In this document: piece after piece, positions 7,088 through 13,643 of the stretch | Layout: every line of letters starts with the position of its first letter | Position numbering within the stretch: the first letter of the stretch is position 1 | Assembly: GCA_016203305.1 (NCBI GenBank) | Contig: JACQMY010000038.1 | Coordinates: 1 to 39,583, forward strand | Length of the DNA: 39,583 bases | Reading direction: 5' to 3' | DNA from: Candidatus Woesearchaeota archaeon | GTDB taxonomy: Archaea > Nanobdellota > Nanobdellia > Woesearchaeales > ARS49 | Position numbers and translations under genes: made by a program | Notes under the pieces: model-generated | The model's database searches: none | Seen by the model: only the letters and a program-made list of their open reading frames with translations | Told to the model about the DNA's origin: nothing

Positions 7088-7513
7088 CTATTTTGTTTGT
7101 TCTTTCAGTCCATTAAGAATTTGCAGCGCATGTTTCTCAACAAAATCGAATAGGTCGAGCGCTTGAGGGAGTGTGACCCGATAACCACGATAGTAAGCAT
7201 CGTTTCGAATGGTTGTGAATCTTTCGACGTGGGCAAACGTGGGGTCATTTTGATCTTTGAATATTTCCATGCTTGCATCATGAGACCGGGATTCATAGCC
7301 GAGGAGCAGCCATTGCGCGTCAGCGATTTGTTTTAACGCTTTGTATGCGTTTTCAAAGATTGTTGTTGCGAGGATTTCTTTGGCAGGTATGAGTTTTGTT
7401 GCTTTGATTGTTTCCTCAGCTGATTCGATGAGAGCACGTATTTTTGGCAAATCAACGTCTTTTTTGCGCAGCTGAGTCTTTTTGATAAGTTTTTCGATAG
7501 TGTCTTGGTTCAT
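7088..7513 (-). CDS. HEPN-like protein, putative toxin of an HTH-MNT/HEPN pair
   Basis: A 141-residue all-helical protein. The key block is RNDAYYRGYRV at about residues 103-113. It occupies the position of the catalytic Rx4-6H motif of HEPN ribonucleases but has Tyr-Tyr-Arg where the His would be expected; this RNDAxYRG variant is one I associate with HEPN-like proteins of DPANN archaea. It is encoded directly after the nucleotidyltransferase gene with a 4-nt ATGA overlap, the usual arrangement of MNT/HEPN toxin-antitoxin modules, where the MNT AMPylates and silences the HEPN RNase. Whether this variant still cuts RNA is unknown. Confidence 0.65.
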   Translation of the reverse strand: MNQDTIEKLIKKTQLRKKDVDLPKIRALIESAEETIKATKLIPAKEILATTIFENAYKALKQIADAQWLLLGYESRSHDASMEIFKDQNDPTFAHVERFTTIRNDAYYRGYRVTLPQALDLFDFVEKHALQILNGLKEQTK

Positions 7514-8106
7514 GGTTTTACTTCCAAAAGGCCGAAGAGAAGGATCCCGTTTGCAATGTTCACAAAGAGGTTCTTATCAACAGATTTCCTGCTGTAGAGG
7601 TGGAATTTAAAGTGGCGTCCGGTTTCTTGTTCGAAAGCGAGGAGGTGTTTGACTTCAGGGACTCTCTGGAGCTCTATGATTTGGAAAGGTGTTCCATTGT
7701 CAAGTTCGACTGCAATATCGATATCTGACCCTGCTGCGTCTTCACCTTTGCGATAGCTCCCGAAGAGAATGATCGAACGAGGTTTCCAAACGTGAACAGC
7801 GTGATCGACAACTCCGCTCTTATAGACTTTGATGAGATTGTTTCCAATCTTGTATCCTAGTGCGGCGTGATTTTCTCGGTTGAATTGGATTCGCAGTAGG
7901 TTTGAGATGCTTCCTTTTGTAACGTACTTTGTAGCTGCCAGTTGTTCGACCGCTCTGCTTGCAGTGCTTTTTGGAACCTTGGCCTTTTTTGCAAGTTCAG
8001 CAAGGGAGAATGTATCGAACGGGTTGCTCGCAAGGAAGTCAAGCACGATAAGCGCTGTCTTTGCGAGATCCTTCCGTTCCTTTTTTCGAACAATCGTTCC
8101 TTTCAT
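7510..8106 (-). CDS. HTH-fused minimal nucleotidyltransferase (MNT) antitoxin
   Basis: A 198-residue protein made of an N-terminal winged helix-turn-helix (about residues 14-75; SLAELAKKAKVPKSTASRAV is the recognition region) fused to a minimal nucleotidyltransferase domain. The MNT signature GSYRKGEDAAGSDIDIAVE has Gly116-Ser117 and the metal-binding Asp128 and Asp130. In MNT/HEPN systems this partner neutralises the HEPN protein; the HTH suggests that it also represses its own operon. The ATG at 8106 lies between two copies of a palindromic operator (8087-8100 and 8107-8120), and a TATA box sits at 8131-8140, giving a leaderless transcript. The Shine-Dalgarno-less start supports this. Confidence 0.8.
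   Translation of the reverse strand: MKGTIVRKKERKDLAKTALIVLDFLASNPFDTFSLAELAKKAKVPKSTASRAVEQLAATKYVTKGSISNLLRIQFNRENHAALGYKIGNNLIKVYKSGVVDHAVHVWKPRSIILFGSYRKGEDAAGSDIDIAVELDNGTPFQIIELQRVPEVKHLLAFEQETGRHFKFHLYSRKSVDKNLFVNIANGILLFGLLEVKP
8087..8100. promoter_or_regulatory. Operator site 2 of the MNT/HEPN operon
   Basis: CGAACAATCGTTCC, an imperfect copy of the 8107-8120 palindrome, lying inside codons 3-7 of the MNT gene. Its centre is exactly 20 bp from the other site, which places both on the same DNA face. Confidence 0.5.
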
Positions 8107-8120
8107 GGAACAATTGTTCC
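8107..8120. promoter_or_regulatory. Operator site 1 of the MNT/HEPN operon
   Basis: GGAACAATTGTTCC, a perfect 14-bp palindrome directly abutting the MNT start codon and downstream of the TATA box, where a bound HTH dimer would block transcription initiation. Confidence 0.65.
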
Positions 8121-8130
8121 GATTTTGGGA

Positions 8131-8140
8131 TATTTAAACC
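8131..8140 (-). promoter_or_regulatory. TATA box of the MNT/HEPN operon
   Basis: Minus-strand GGTTTAAATA, about 28 nt from the MNT ATG. Confidence 0.55.
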
Positions 8141-8169
8141 TTTCGGTGGGAAAGCTCATAATAGCTTGA

Positions 8170-8988
8170 TTATTGAATTCTTTTCACTTTGATCCCTTTT
8201 TCTTGGTAAAGAGTGAGCATGGACGGTTCTGGTCCGATGAAGTGGGCGTAGCCGACTGCGATGAGAGTTGGTACTGCGACAAGGTGTTCCAAGCTCCGGT
8301 ATGCCATGAGCTGGTTGCGTTTGATGACGAGTGGTTCTTGCGCAGGTCTGATTTTTTGTACACGGAGGGCTTGTTCGTCTCCAGATTGGTATGCCGCATC
8401 TGCTTCGTTGAGCATGCGTTCAAGCATCTCAACATCACATTTGGCGAATTCTGGTTTTAGTCTTGCAAGCATGAGCCCGATTTGCAGTGCTTGGTGGACT
8501 TTTACAAGGTAAGGATATCTTTCTTCGTGTGTTTCCAGAGCATAGCAAGGAATGCTTTGTGTTCTTGCAACGTCCATGATGTTGCCGTCTACTCCAGGGA
8601 GTATTCCTGCCCTGAACTCTTCAGGAGTATGGATGCCGAAAATTCTCGCTGCGAGTTGCATTACTTTTGTTTTAAGATCGGAGTCTGCACAGCTTTCCCG
8701 AAAAGCATGGTATGCATCAAGGGTTGCAAGTTGAATATCAATTGTTTCTTGGTGCGTCGGAATATCTGGTGTGATTTCAAAGCATGCGCGTTTGATGCTT
8801 TCAAGAAGTCTTGCTATGTCTCTAGTGTACGTTTTCGGCTCGTCGTGCTTTGTGGCGACTGCGCAGGAGACGATCTTCTTGCCGTCTGGTTTCTCATATG
8901 CAAGCTCCCAGACGAAAGGAAGTTTTTGTTGGAGCGGTGTTGTTATTTCTCGCAGACGTTTGATCCAATATTGTCCGTCAGTATCCAT
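8170..8988 (-). CDS. TraB/GumN-like protein lacking the N-terminal motif
   Basis: The C-terminal part of this 272-residue protein matches the TraB/GumN (Tiki-like) family: IKRNQLMAYRSLEHL corresponds to the conserved RN...W block, and VAVGYAHFIGPEPSML followed by LYQEKGIKVKRI matches the family's VvvGa.HL.Gp.g...lL...Gy.V signature, including the GxxH dyad. The matching N-terminal GxxH expected of Tiki-type metalloproteases is not visible; the first 90 residues look different (KPDGKKIVSCAVATKHD). It may be a truncated or recombined member, so catalytic activity is doubtful. The gene overlaps the GH15-like gene by 11 nt as the last cistron of a five-gene minus-strand operon. Confidence 0.55.
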   Translation of the reverse strand: MDTDGQYWIKRLREITTPLQQKLPFVWELAYEKPDGKKIVSCAVATKHDEPKTYTRDIARLLESIKRACFEITPDIPTHQETIDIQLATLDAYHAFRESCADSDLKTKVMQLAARIFGIHTPEEFRAGILPGVDGNIMDVARTQSIPCYALETHEERYPYLVKVHQALQIGLMLARLKPEFAKCDVEMLERMLNEADAAYQSGDEQALRVQKIRPAQEPLVIKRNQLMAYRSLEHLVAVPTLIAVGYAHFIGPEPSMLTLYQEKGIKVKRIQ

Positions 8989-9937
8989 TCGCCACTCTCC
9001 ACAAACTCATCGCCCATGCTAGTGGGGTGTTTTCATTATGTTCTGAGGTTCCGCCGTAGTACAATTCAGGAAGTTCTCCTTGCGAATTTGCCGCATTCTT
9101 TGTTTTGTTCAAATAGTGGTAGTGTTTTGCTGGTTGTTTGAGTTGTTTGTAGATTGTTGCCAGCCAGGGAAGACCCAGTGTCCATTCTGCTTCTTTTCCA
9201 TTATTGTAATATTTGTCTCCAACATAGCGGATGACTCCTTTTTCTCTGATGAGGTGCTGTTCTACATTTCTCAGTATTGCTTCACGTTCTTTTGGTGTGA
9301 CAATGTTGTACGGGTAGATTAGAGAAAGTAGTGCTAAATCAACATCTTTCGTAACACTTTCTTTTGGCAATAGTGTTCTCAATGCTTGTTCTCCGTGCGC
9401 GATCATGTGCAGTGGAACATTGACAATGTCCTGCACTGCAAGCAGGCCTGCCAGGCATGCTCCAACCGAGCTTGCGTGCACTTCTTCGTTTTCTTCCCAC
9501 ATTCCGTTGTCTGCATCGTGCCAGTATTCTATTGCTTGCAAGTAATCTACGAGTTTTTGTATTATTTCTTTGTCTCCTTTTCTTAGTTTTAGCTTTTTTT
9601 TGTTGTGCAGGTCTCCTATTTTCCAAAGTAGTGCTCCCATGGCATCGTTCTGCTTGTTGCCCCATTCTTCCCAGATTTCTTTTCCGTCTGGCTCGTATCT
9701 TGGATGGATGTATCTCCATTTGTCTTTTGGGTGTGGTTGTTTGATCATCCAGTCTATTTTGTATTCGTGTTTTTTGAGAATGTCTAAGAGTGCGTGGATT
9801 GTTTTTTCCGCCACTTGCCAACTGCCAATAGCTTCGTGTCCCAGGAGTGTGTAGATGTTGTCTCGTATCCAGACGCGGTGGTAGCCTGTTTTTTGGCTGT
9901 TTGCCGCTGCGAAGAGCCCGTTTGGGTATTGTATCAT
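8978..9937 (-). CDS. Short GH15 glucoamylase-like protein
   Basis: An (alpha/alpha)6-barrel protein of about 319 residues related to glucoamylase/phosphorylase kinase alpha (GH15). Signatures: HRVWIRDNIYTLLGHEA near the start, EEWGNKQNDAMGALLW, DADNGMWEENEEVHASSVGACLAGL (region of the general acid Glu), and ELYYGGTSEHNENTPLAWAMS near the C-terminus (region of the second catalytic Glu). It lacks the N-terminal beta-sandwich and is about half the length of typical archaeal GH15 enzymes, and it has no signal peptide. I choose the ATG at 9937, preceded by GGTGAG and 4 nt after the upstream stop; the ATG at 9991 would overlap the upstream gene by 50 nt. Likely acts on intracellular alpha-glucan or an oligosaccharide. 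Confidence 0.75.
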   Translation of the reverse strand: MIQYPNGLFAAANSQKTGYHRVWIRDNIYTLLGHEAIGSWQVAEKTIHALLDILKKHEYKIDWMIKQPHPKDKWRYIHPRYEPDGKEIWEEWGNKQNDAMGALLWKIGDLHNKKKLKLRKGDKEIIQKLVDYLQAIEYWHDADNGMWEENEEVHASSVGACLAGLLAVQDIVNVPLHMIAHGEQALRTLLPKESVTKDVDLALLSLIYPYNIVTPKEREAILRNVEQHLIREKGVIRYVGDKYYNNGKEAEWTLGLPWLATIYKQLKQPAKHYHYLNKTKNAANSQGELPELYYGGTSEHNENTPLAWAMSLWRVANGY

Positions 9938-9941
9938 TAGC

Positions 9942-10301
9942 TCACCGTTGCTGTTGGTAGATCTGATTGAGCTTTTCTCGCACGTTTTCATCTTGTGCGC
10001 GTTCTTCTAGGGCAGAAATGAGTGGTTGGGGTATAGGTGTGTTGTGTGTGATGAGAGAATCGATTGCATCAAAGCAGGTGCGTTCTGTTAACCAGGGGTG
10101 TTGTCGGTAGGCGTCTGCAAGTTCGTTGGCGTTTTGATGACGTTGTTGTGGCGTGCGTGCGTTTCGCAAATGGTAAGCTGCGCTGTCTGCGCGGACGAGG
10201 TCGCGGGTTGTTAGGATGCTGTAACAGGTTCCTATGCCTATGGCTGCGTATACTGTTATGTTTGCCAGCGTGGGTGTTTTGCGTTTTTTGGTTTCTAGCA
10301 T
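9942..10301 (-). CDS. Small single-pass membrane protein
   Basis: I do not recognise this 119-residue protein. One hydrophobic segment lies near the N-terminus (residues 14-30, ITVYAAIGIGTCYSILT), preceded by basic residues (KKRK). The remaining 85 residues form a soluble helical domain rich in Arg, Gln and Glu, probably anchored at the membrane. It is cistron three of the minus-strand operon, two nucleotides after the stop of the upstream coiled-coil membrane gene and 4 nt before the GH15 start, so expression is tied to those genes. Confidence 0.6.
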   Translation of the reverse strand: MLETKKRKTPTLANITVYAAIGIGTCYSILTTRDLVRADSAAYHLRNARTPQQRHQNANELADAYRQHPWLTERTCFDAIDSLITHNTPIPQPLISALEERAQDENVREKLNQIYQQQR

Positions 10302-10303
10302 GT

Positions 10304-10783
10304 TTATCTTCTTAAGTTTCTGAAAAGCAGGGGTTCTGCTACTGTTATCATTGCGAAGTATGCTGCCGGCACTAGAAAGATTAGTCCTACGGGGTTATTG
10401 TCGTTTAGGAGCGCTGCTCCCATCGTGCCGGCTGCGATAGTGGTTGCTGCGTTTGCTCCTGTTGCAAATACGTTTTTTGTGCGGCGGTGTTGGTCGAGTC
10501 TTCGTTCAAGATCAGGTGTGTTTTGTCCTTGTTCGTACTGGGTGATTTCTTGCTGAACTCGGGCAAGTTGTTCGCGAAGTCGCTCGTATTCCGAGGGGTC
10601 AACCGGGCTTCCGAAGCGGTATGCCAGCCAGTCTTCGTCTTTGCGTCCGAGTGATGTTAAGTCTCCTTTGATGCGGGCGCGTTCTGCGTATGCTTGGCTC
10701 ATTGGGTCAACGAGTTGTTCGTATAACTGCGCATACGGTCGTGCTGCCCAGTCCATGATCCGCATGATGGTCTCGTCTTTCAT
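10304..10783 (-). CDS. Coiled-coil membrane protein, paralogue B
   Basis: A 159-residue protein of unknown family: an N-terminal amphipathic start (MRIMDWAARPYAQLYEQL), a charged coiled coil (about residues 60-100), then a hydrophobic C-terminal region with two segments (ATTIAAGTMGAALL and VGLIFLVPAAYFAMITVAEPL). It aligns along its length with the next gene upstream, which has WILRPYAQLV at the start and MAVPAVYFAMLAFAE at the end. The two starts and stops overlap by 4 nt (ATGA), so this is a tandem duplication translated as a pair. A hetero-oligomer in the membrane is a reasonable guess; function is unknown. Confidence 0.65.
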   Translation of the reverse strand: MKDETIMRIMDWAARPYAQLYEQLVDPMSQAYAERARIKGDLTSLGRKDEDWLAYRFGSPVDPSEYERLREQLARVQQEITQYEQGQNTPDLERRLDQHRRTKNVFATGANAATTIAAGTMGAALLNDNNPVGLIFLVPAAYFAMITVAEPLLFRNLRR

Positions 10784-11238
10784 TGGTTTCTCCTCTCTTC
10801 TGCAAACGCGAGCATTGCGAAATAGACTGCAGGCACTGCCATGAGGTTGGCTGCTGGGTTGTCTACGAAGTATCCAATTGTTAATGCAGCGAGGCTGGTT
10901 GCTGTGTTTGCCGCGAGCGCGATGTCGCTTTTGCGGGCTTCATATAAGCGTGTTCTGGATTTGACCTCGTCAGTTAATTCTCCTCTGGTGTGTGCGGCAA
11001 CCTCGTTTTCAACTTTTTTAATTTCTTTTTCTAGGAGGTTTAAGTCTTCTTCTGTAACATTTGGCTCGATTCCGTATTTGCAGTCGTCTTTGTGGTCGTA
11101 TCTTAATGAGTCGAGCTCTCTTGTGCGTCTCTCCAGTTCTGCAACTGCTTGTTTGCGTGGGCTGGTTATGCAGTTTACTAGCTGAGCGTATGGTCTCAAT
11201 ATCCAATCTCGTACCCGTCTTGTTAGGTCCTCTTTCAT
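10780..11238 (-). CDS. Coiled-coil membrane protein, paralogue A
   Basis: A 152-residue paralogue of the next gene. Order of parts: amphipathic N-terminus (RVRDWILRPYAQLVNCI), long charged coiled coil (ELERRTRELDSL through KEIKKVENEVAAH), then two C-terminal hydrophobic segments (AANTATSLAALTIGYFV, AANLMAVPAVYFAMLAF). No named family recognised. It is the first cistron of the operon that ends with the GH15-like and TraB-like genes. Its TATA box lies within a 7-bp inverted repeat 26 nt upstream, implying a leaderless mRNA. Confidence 0.65.
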   Translation of the reverse strand: MKEDLTRRVRDWILRPYAQLVNCITSPRKQAVAELERRTRELDSLRYDHKDDCKYGIEPNVTEEDLNLLEKEIKKVENEVAAHTRGELTDEVKSRTRLYEARKSDIALAANTATSLAALTIGYFVDNPAANLMAVPAVYFAMLAFAEERRNQ

Positions 11239-11247
11239 GAGTATTTG

Positions 11248-11272
11248 AAGGCTTTTGCCATTTATAAGCCTT
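11248..11272 (-). promoter_or_regulatory. TATA box framed by an inverted repeat
   Basis: AAGGCTT (11248-11254) and AAGCCTT (11266-11272) are inverted copies that frame the TTTATAA core (11261-11267), 26 nt upstream of the operon's first ATG at 11238. The arrangement could bind a symmetric repressor. Confidence 0.45.
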
Positions 11273-11340
11273 TCTATTTTTTACCACTACGAGGTGACTA
11301 TATGAGCGCTCTCTTTATAAATGGCTTAATCGGCATAACC

Positions 11341-11352
11341 TTTATATATACT
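11341..11352 (+). promoter_or_regulatory. TATA box for the tandem RskA-like genes
   Basis: TTTATATATACT on the + strand. The predicted transcript start near 11373 leaves a short leader containing a Shine-Dalgarno-like GAGGTG (11375-11380). Confidence 0.5.
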
Positions 11353-11386
11353 GTTCATGTTTATGCGTACTAAAGAGGTGTATAGG

Positions 11387-11410
11387 ATGAGTCGGGTGTA
11401 TCTCAGATGA
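11387..11410 (+). CDS. Possible seven-codon leader ORF
   Basis: ATG at 11387 is preceded at 6 nt by GAGGTG and encodes MSRVYLR before a TGA that overlaps the ATG of the following gene (ATGA). The Shine-Dalgarno match favours this ATG over the downstream one, so ribosomes may reach the secreted-protein gene by re-initiation after this peptide. It may equally be a chance frame. Confidence 0.35.
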   Translation: MSRVYLR

Positions 11411-12189
11411 AGTTGATTGTTCCTGTTGTAATTGTGCTTGTGCTAGCGATTGCTGTTGCAGGAATTCATGACGTTGGCTGGGGTGGTTATGCTGGCGAGG
11501 CTGCAAAGTTGCGCAGGTCTGAGGATCCTTTTAGCCGTCAGAACTATTTTGGCTTGAACTATTCTCGTTCGTTGGTCAATTTTGGAATGACCGGTCCGAA
11601 TTATAAAATTACCAACACTGGTCGCAGGGGCGCGTTTTCCTCTGTTTTCAACCTGGATACAAACACGTTTTACGCTCAAGGTCGTAATCCTGGCAGGATT
11701 AGCAATTTTGACCCTAACGTGCGTGGTTTTGCTCAGTTGGATGTTTTCGCAGAATTACTGCCGTTTGAGGCTGTCGAACTTGAAGTTAACGATAAGCCAG
11801 TTGGTCCTCGTGGTTCTGCGCGCATTATAGGTCGAGGTAATGAATATGGTGCCGGTCTTAACAACCAGGTTACACGTTCGCAAGTGTTTATCCAGGCGAA
11901 AAACCTTCCTCCGCCTTCGATGAATTATGCTTACGAGATATGGCTGGCTGATGAGGAGTCTGGTTACTCTTTGAGCTTGGGCATCATGGATGTTGGTGCA
12001 AAGTTCACCGGCCAATTCATGATGGAAATGACGCGCACGCTTGCTGGCTTTGATAGCATTATGATTACTAAAGAGAATTATCCTGATGTTGACCCGACTC
12101 CTGGCGAGGTTGTTTTGCTTGGGAGCCTTGGACCTACTCGTGATCGTTTGAACATGCTTGGTGCGGATGCTACGGAGTGGTTGCGATGA
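11407..12189 (+). CDS. Secreted protein with RskA-like C-terminal domain, copy 1
   Basis: A 260-residue exported protein with an N-terminal hydrophobic signal (residues 2-19). The C-terminal 100 residues resemble the extracellular anti-sigma-K (RskA) fold: YEIWLADEESGYSLSLGIM, then DSIMITKENYPDVDPTPGEVVLLG, the usual Y.vWL.d...l....l...d...vTvE.....P.g..vl.G pattern. Archaea have no sigma-K, so the domain is probably a general extracytoplasmic module. The N-terminal half is Asn/Gly/Arg-rich and unrecognised. The gene overlaps its paralogue by four bases. The start follows a possible seven-codon leader ORF. Confidence 0.65.
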   Translation: MKLIVPVVIVLVLAIAVAGIHDVGWGGYAGEAAKLRRSEDPFSRQNYFGLNYSRSLVNFGMTGPNYKITNTGRRGAFSSVFNLDTNTFYAQGRNPGRISNFDPNVRGFAQLDVFAELLPFEAVELEVNDKPVGPRGSARIIGRGNEYGAGLNNQVTRSQVFIQAKNLPPPSMNYAYEIWLADEESGYSLSLGIMDVGAKFTGQFMMEMTRTLAGFDSIMITKENYPDVDPTPGEVVLLGSLGPTRDRLNMLGADATEWLR

Positions 12190-12800
12190 AAAGGCTTGTC
12201 GCTATTCTGCTTATCTTTTCACTATTTAGCGTTCCAGTTCTGGGATATGTCTTGAAGGAGTATAAGACTTCGGTTGTTGCCGAGCGTCGTTTGGGTGAGG
12301 AGCGCGTTACTCATTATGATCCTCGCGTGCAGATTGGCAAGATTAACACGGTTGCTCACTTGGAGCCGCACTACACTGACATTGGTGTTGGTGTTGGCCG
12401 TGGCGGTTATGCTCCTGTCTACCCTCGTGGCACTGCCAAGGTTGAGAGTTCTGAATGGCATGGTTATCCTAGAGGTAATGTCGTCATTAAAGTCAAGGAA
12501 CTTCCATACACAGAGCGCACTGGTGAAATGTTCGAGGCTTGGCTTGTTGATTTGGAGACTGGTTATCGGTTGTCTGTTGGGACGTTTTTGACTTTGCTTG
12601 GTGGTGTTGGCGAGCTGCGCTATAGTGCAAATACTTATTTTGATGCGTATGATGTTGTTGAGGTTACTGTTGAGCCGTTGGGCGATCTTGATCCGACTCC
12701 TGGAGCTGTTGTCTTGTCAGGCCCGATTGCAAAGCCGGATTATTATAACCCGCCTGCAAAGTCTTCAAAGATGTTGACGGATGTTATTAGGGATGTTTAG
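12186..12800 (+). CDS. Secreted protein with RskA-like C-terminal domain, copy 2
   Basis: About 204 residues, starting at the ATG at 12186 that overlaps the previous stop (ATGA). Signal peptide MKRLVAILLIFSLFSVPVLG. The C-terminal domain is closely similar to that of copy 1: FEAWLVDLETGYRLSVGTF followed by DVVEVTVEPLGDLDPTPGAV. The region before it, with a Gly/Tyr-rich stretch, differs between copies. Both are probably displayed outside the cell as a co-translated pair. The 3' end overlaps the convergent NAD kinase stop by four bases. Function unknown. Confidence 0.65.
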   Translation: MKRLVAILLIFSLFSVPVLGYVLKEYKTSVVAERRLGEERVTHYDPRVQIGKINTVAHLEPHYTDIGVGVGRGGYAPVYPRGTAKVESSEWHGYPRGNVVIKVKELPYTERTGEMFEAWLVDLETGYRLSVGTFLTLLGGVGELRYSANTYFDAYDVVEVTVEPLGDLDPTPGAVVLSGPIAKPDYYNPPAKSSKMLTDVIRDV

Positions 12801-13474
12801 AACTTAACAATTCTTGCTTTCTCTTTGCTTTGTTTTATCTTTACTTTGTCTCCTTCTTTCAGAATTATCATTTTTGGATTGTTGTCAGCTACAAGGTGTG
12901 CTTCTCTGCGCGTGATGGTGAGTGTGAGCGTTTTATTCGATGGTATTTGTAAGGGCTTGTGTTGTTCTGTTGTGTTGTTGAACGCTATGCCGATGCCTTT
13001 GTTTATGGTCTCTCGTGTGATGCTTTGGTAATATCCTGTGCTGCCGAATGGTGTTGCCACTACTATGCCGTCTCCGATGTATTCCTGTCGTTTGCCGTTT
13101 AATGCCAGCGTCCAGCGTAGTGCGTGTGTTGGCTCTTTGTTTCTGATTGTTATGTCGTTTGTCGCAAGTAGTTTTTTTCCGTTTATGTTTGCTTCAAGTT
13201 TTGGCATTGTTGTTATTTTATATTTTTTCTTCCTTAATAGTTCTAGTGCGTGGTCTATTGGGAGGTTGTGGCATTTTTTGCAGATTTTGCTGTATCTGAA
13301 AAGCGTCTTGGGTATTCCTGGATATTCTCTTTCTGCCCAGAGGAAGGTTCCATCTCCGCCGTAGGAAATTACAACTTCTGGTTTTTTCTCGTCGTACTCA
13401 AATCCGGAGCGTTCAATTTCTTTTTTTAGCTGGACTTTGCTTTCTGGCGTTTTTCCAAAGATCGCTATTCTCAT
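12797..13474 (-). CDS. nadK: NAD kinase
   Basis: Phosphorylates NAD to NADP. The 225-residue sequence is short but has the family signatures in order: ISYGGDGTFLWAE (GGDG phosphate-binding motif), ATNDITIRNKEP (the NE/D..I block with the catalytic-region Asn-Asp), YIGDGIVVATPFGSTGYYQS (the glycine-rich D-G..VATP.GSTAY block), and a C-terminal beta domain. It is the last cistron of the transketolase operon, about 55 nt after the zinc-ribbon microprotein. NADP supply fits the pentose-phosphate context. Confidence 0.9.
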   Translation of the reverse strand: MRIAIFGKTPESKVQLKKEIERSGFEYDEKKPEVVISYGGDGTFLWAEREYPGIPKTLFRYSKICKKCHNLPIDHALELLRKKKYKITTMPKLEANINGKKLLATNDITIRNKEPTHALRWTLALNGKRQEYIGDGIVVATPFGSTGYYQSITRETINKGIGIAFNNTTEQHKPLQIPSNKTLTLTITRREAHLVADNNPKMIILKEGDKVKIKQSKEKARIVKF

Positions 13475-13482
13475 TTCTTCAT

Positions 13483-13531
13483 CCTACTGCCTTCTTCCTA
13501 CAACCTTCGTCCTAATGCCTTCTTCCTCGTC
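13483..13531 (+). repeat. Heptamer array (seven units) before NAD kinase
   Basis: Perfect 7-nt register: CCTACTG, CCTTCTT, CCTACAA, CCTTCGT, CCTAATG, CCTTCTT, CCTCGTC. It lies between the zinc-ribbon stop and the NAD kinase start, so on the mRNA it appears as the complementary GGA/GAAGG-type repeat. Confidence 0.75.
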
Positions 13532-13643
13532 ATAATGGCTCGTTGCACGTACAGCCCAATATTGTGTTTCCGCACGCGCATATGGTGCAGTTTGGACATT
13601 CAGGTGTTAGTAGTGGCGAATAATTGCAGCTTGCGCATCTCAT
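13530..13643 (-). CDS. 37-residue zinc-ribbon microprotein
   Basis: The ATG at 13643 overlaps the transketolase stop (ATGA), and the frame runs 37 codons to TGA at 13530. The product has eight cysteines: MRCASC near the start, CPNCTICACG in the middle and GCTCNEPL at the end. This is the spacing expected of one or two tiny zinc-binding sites (CxxC...CxxC...CxC...CxC). It resembles the small zinc-ribbon proteins common in archaea, though I cannot name a family. Translational coupling to the transketolase C-subunit and its position before NAD kinase argue that it is real. A nucleic-acid or protein-binding accessory role is inference. Confidence 0.65.
   Translation of the reverse strand: MRCASCNYSPLLTPECPNCTICACGNTILGCTCNEPL

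Noticed and set aside
9813-9838. GCCAACTGCCAATAGC stretch in the GH15-like gene as another heptamer array
   Set aside because: Only two to three units, and the encoded residues fit a conserved GH15 region, so chance is likely.
13483-13531. Heptamer arrays as a CRISPR or simple microsatellite
   Set aside because: No spacer/repeat alternation and units are not identical; only the 7-nt period is conserved.
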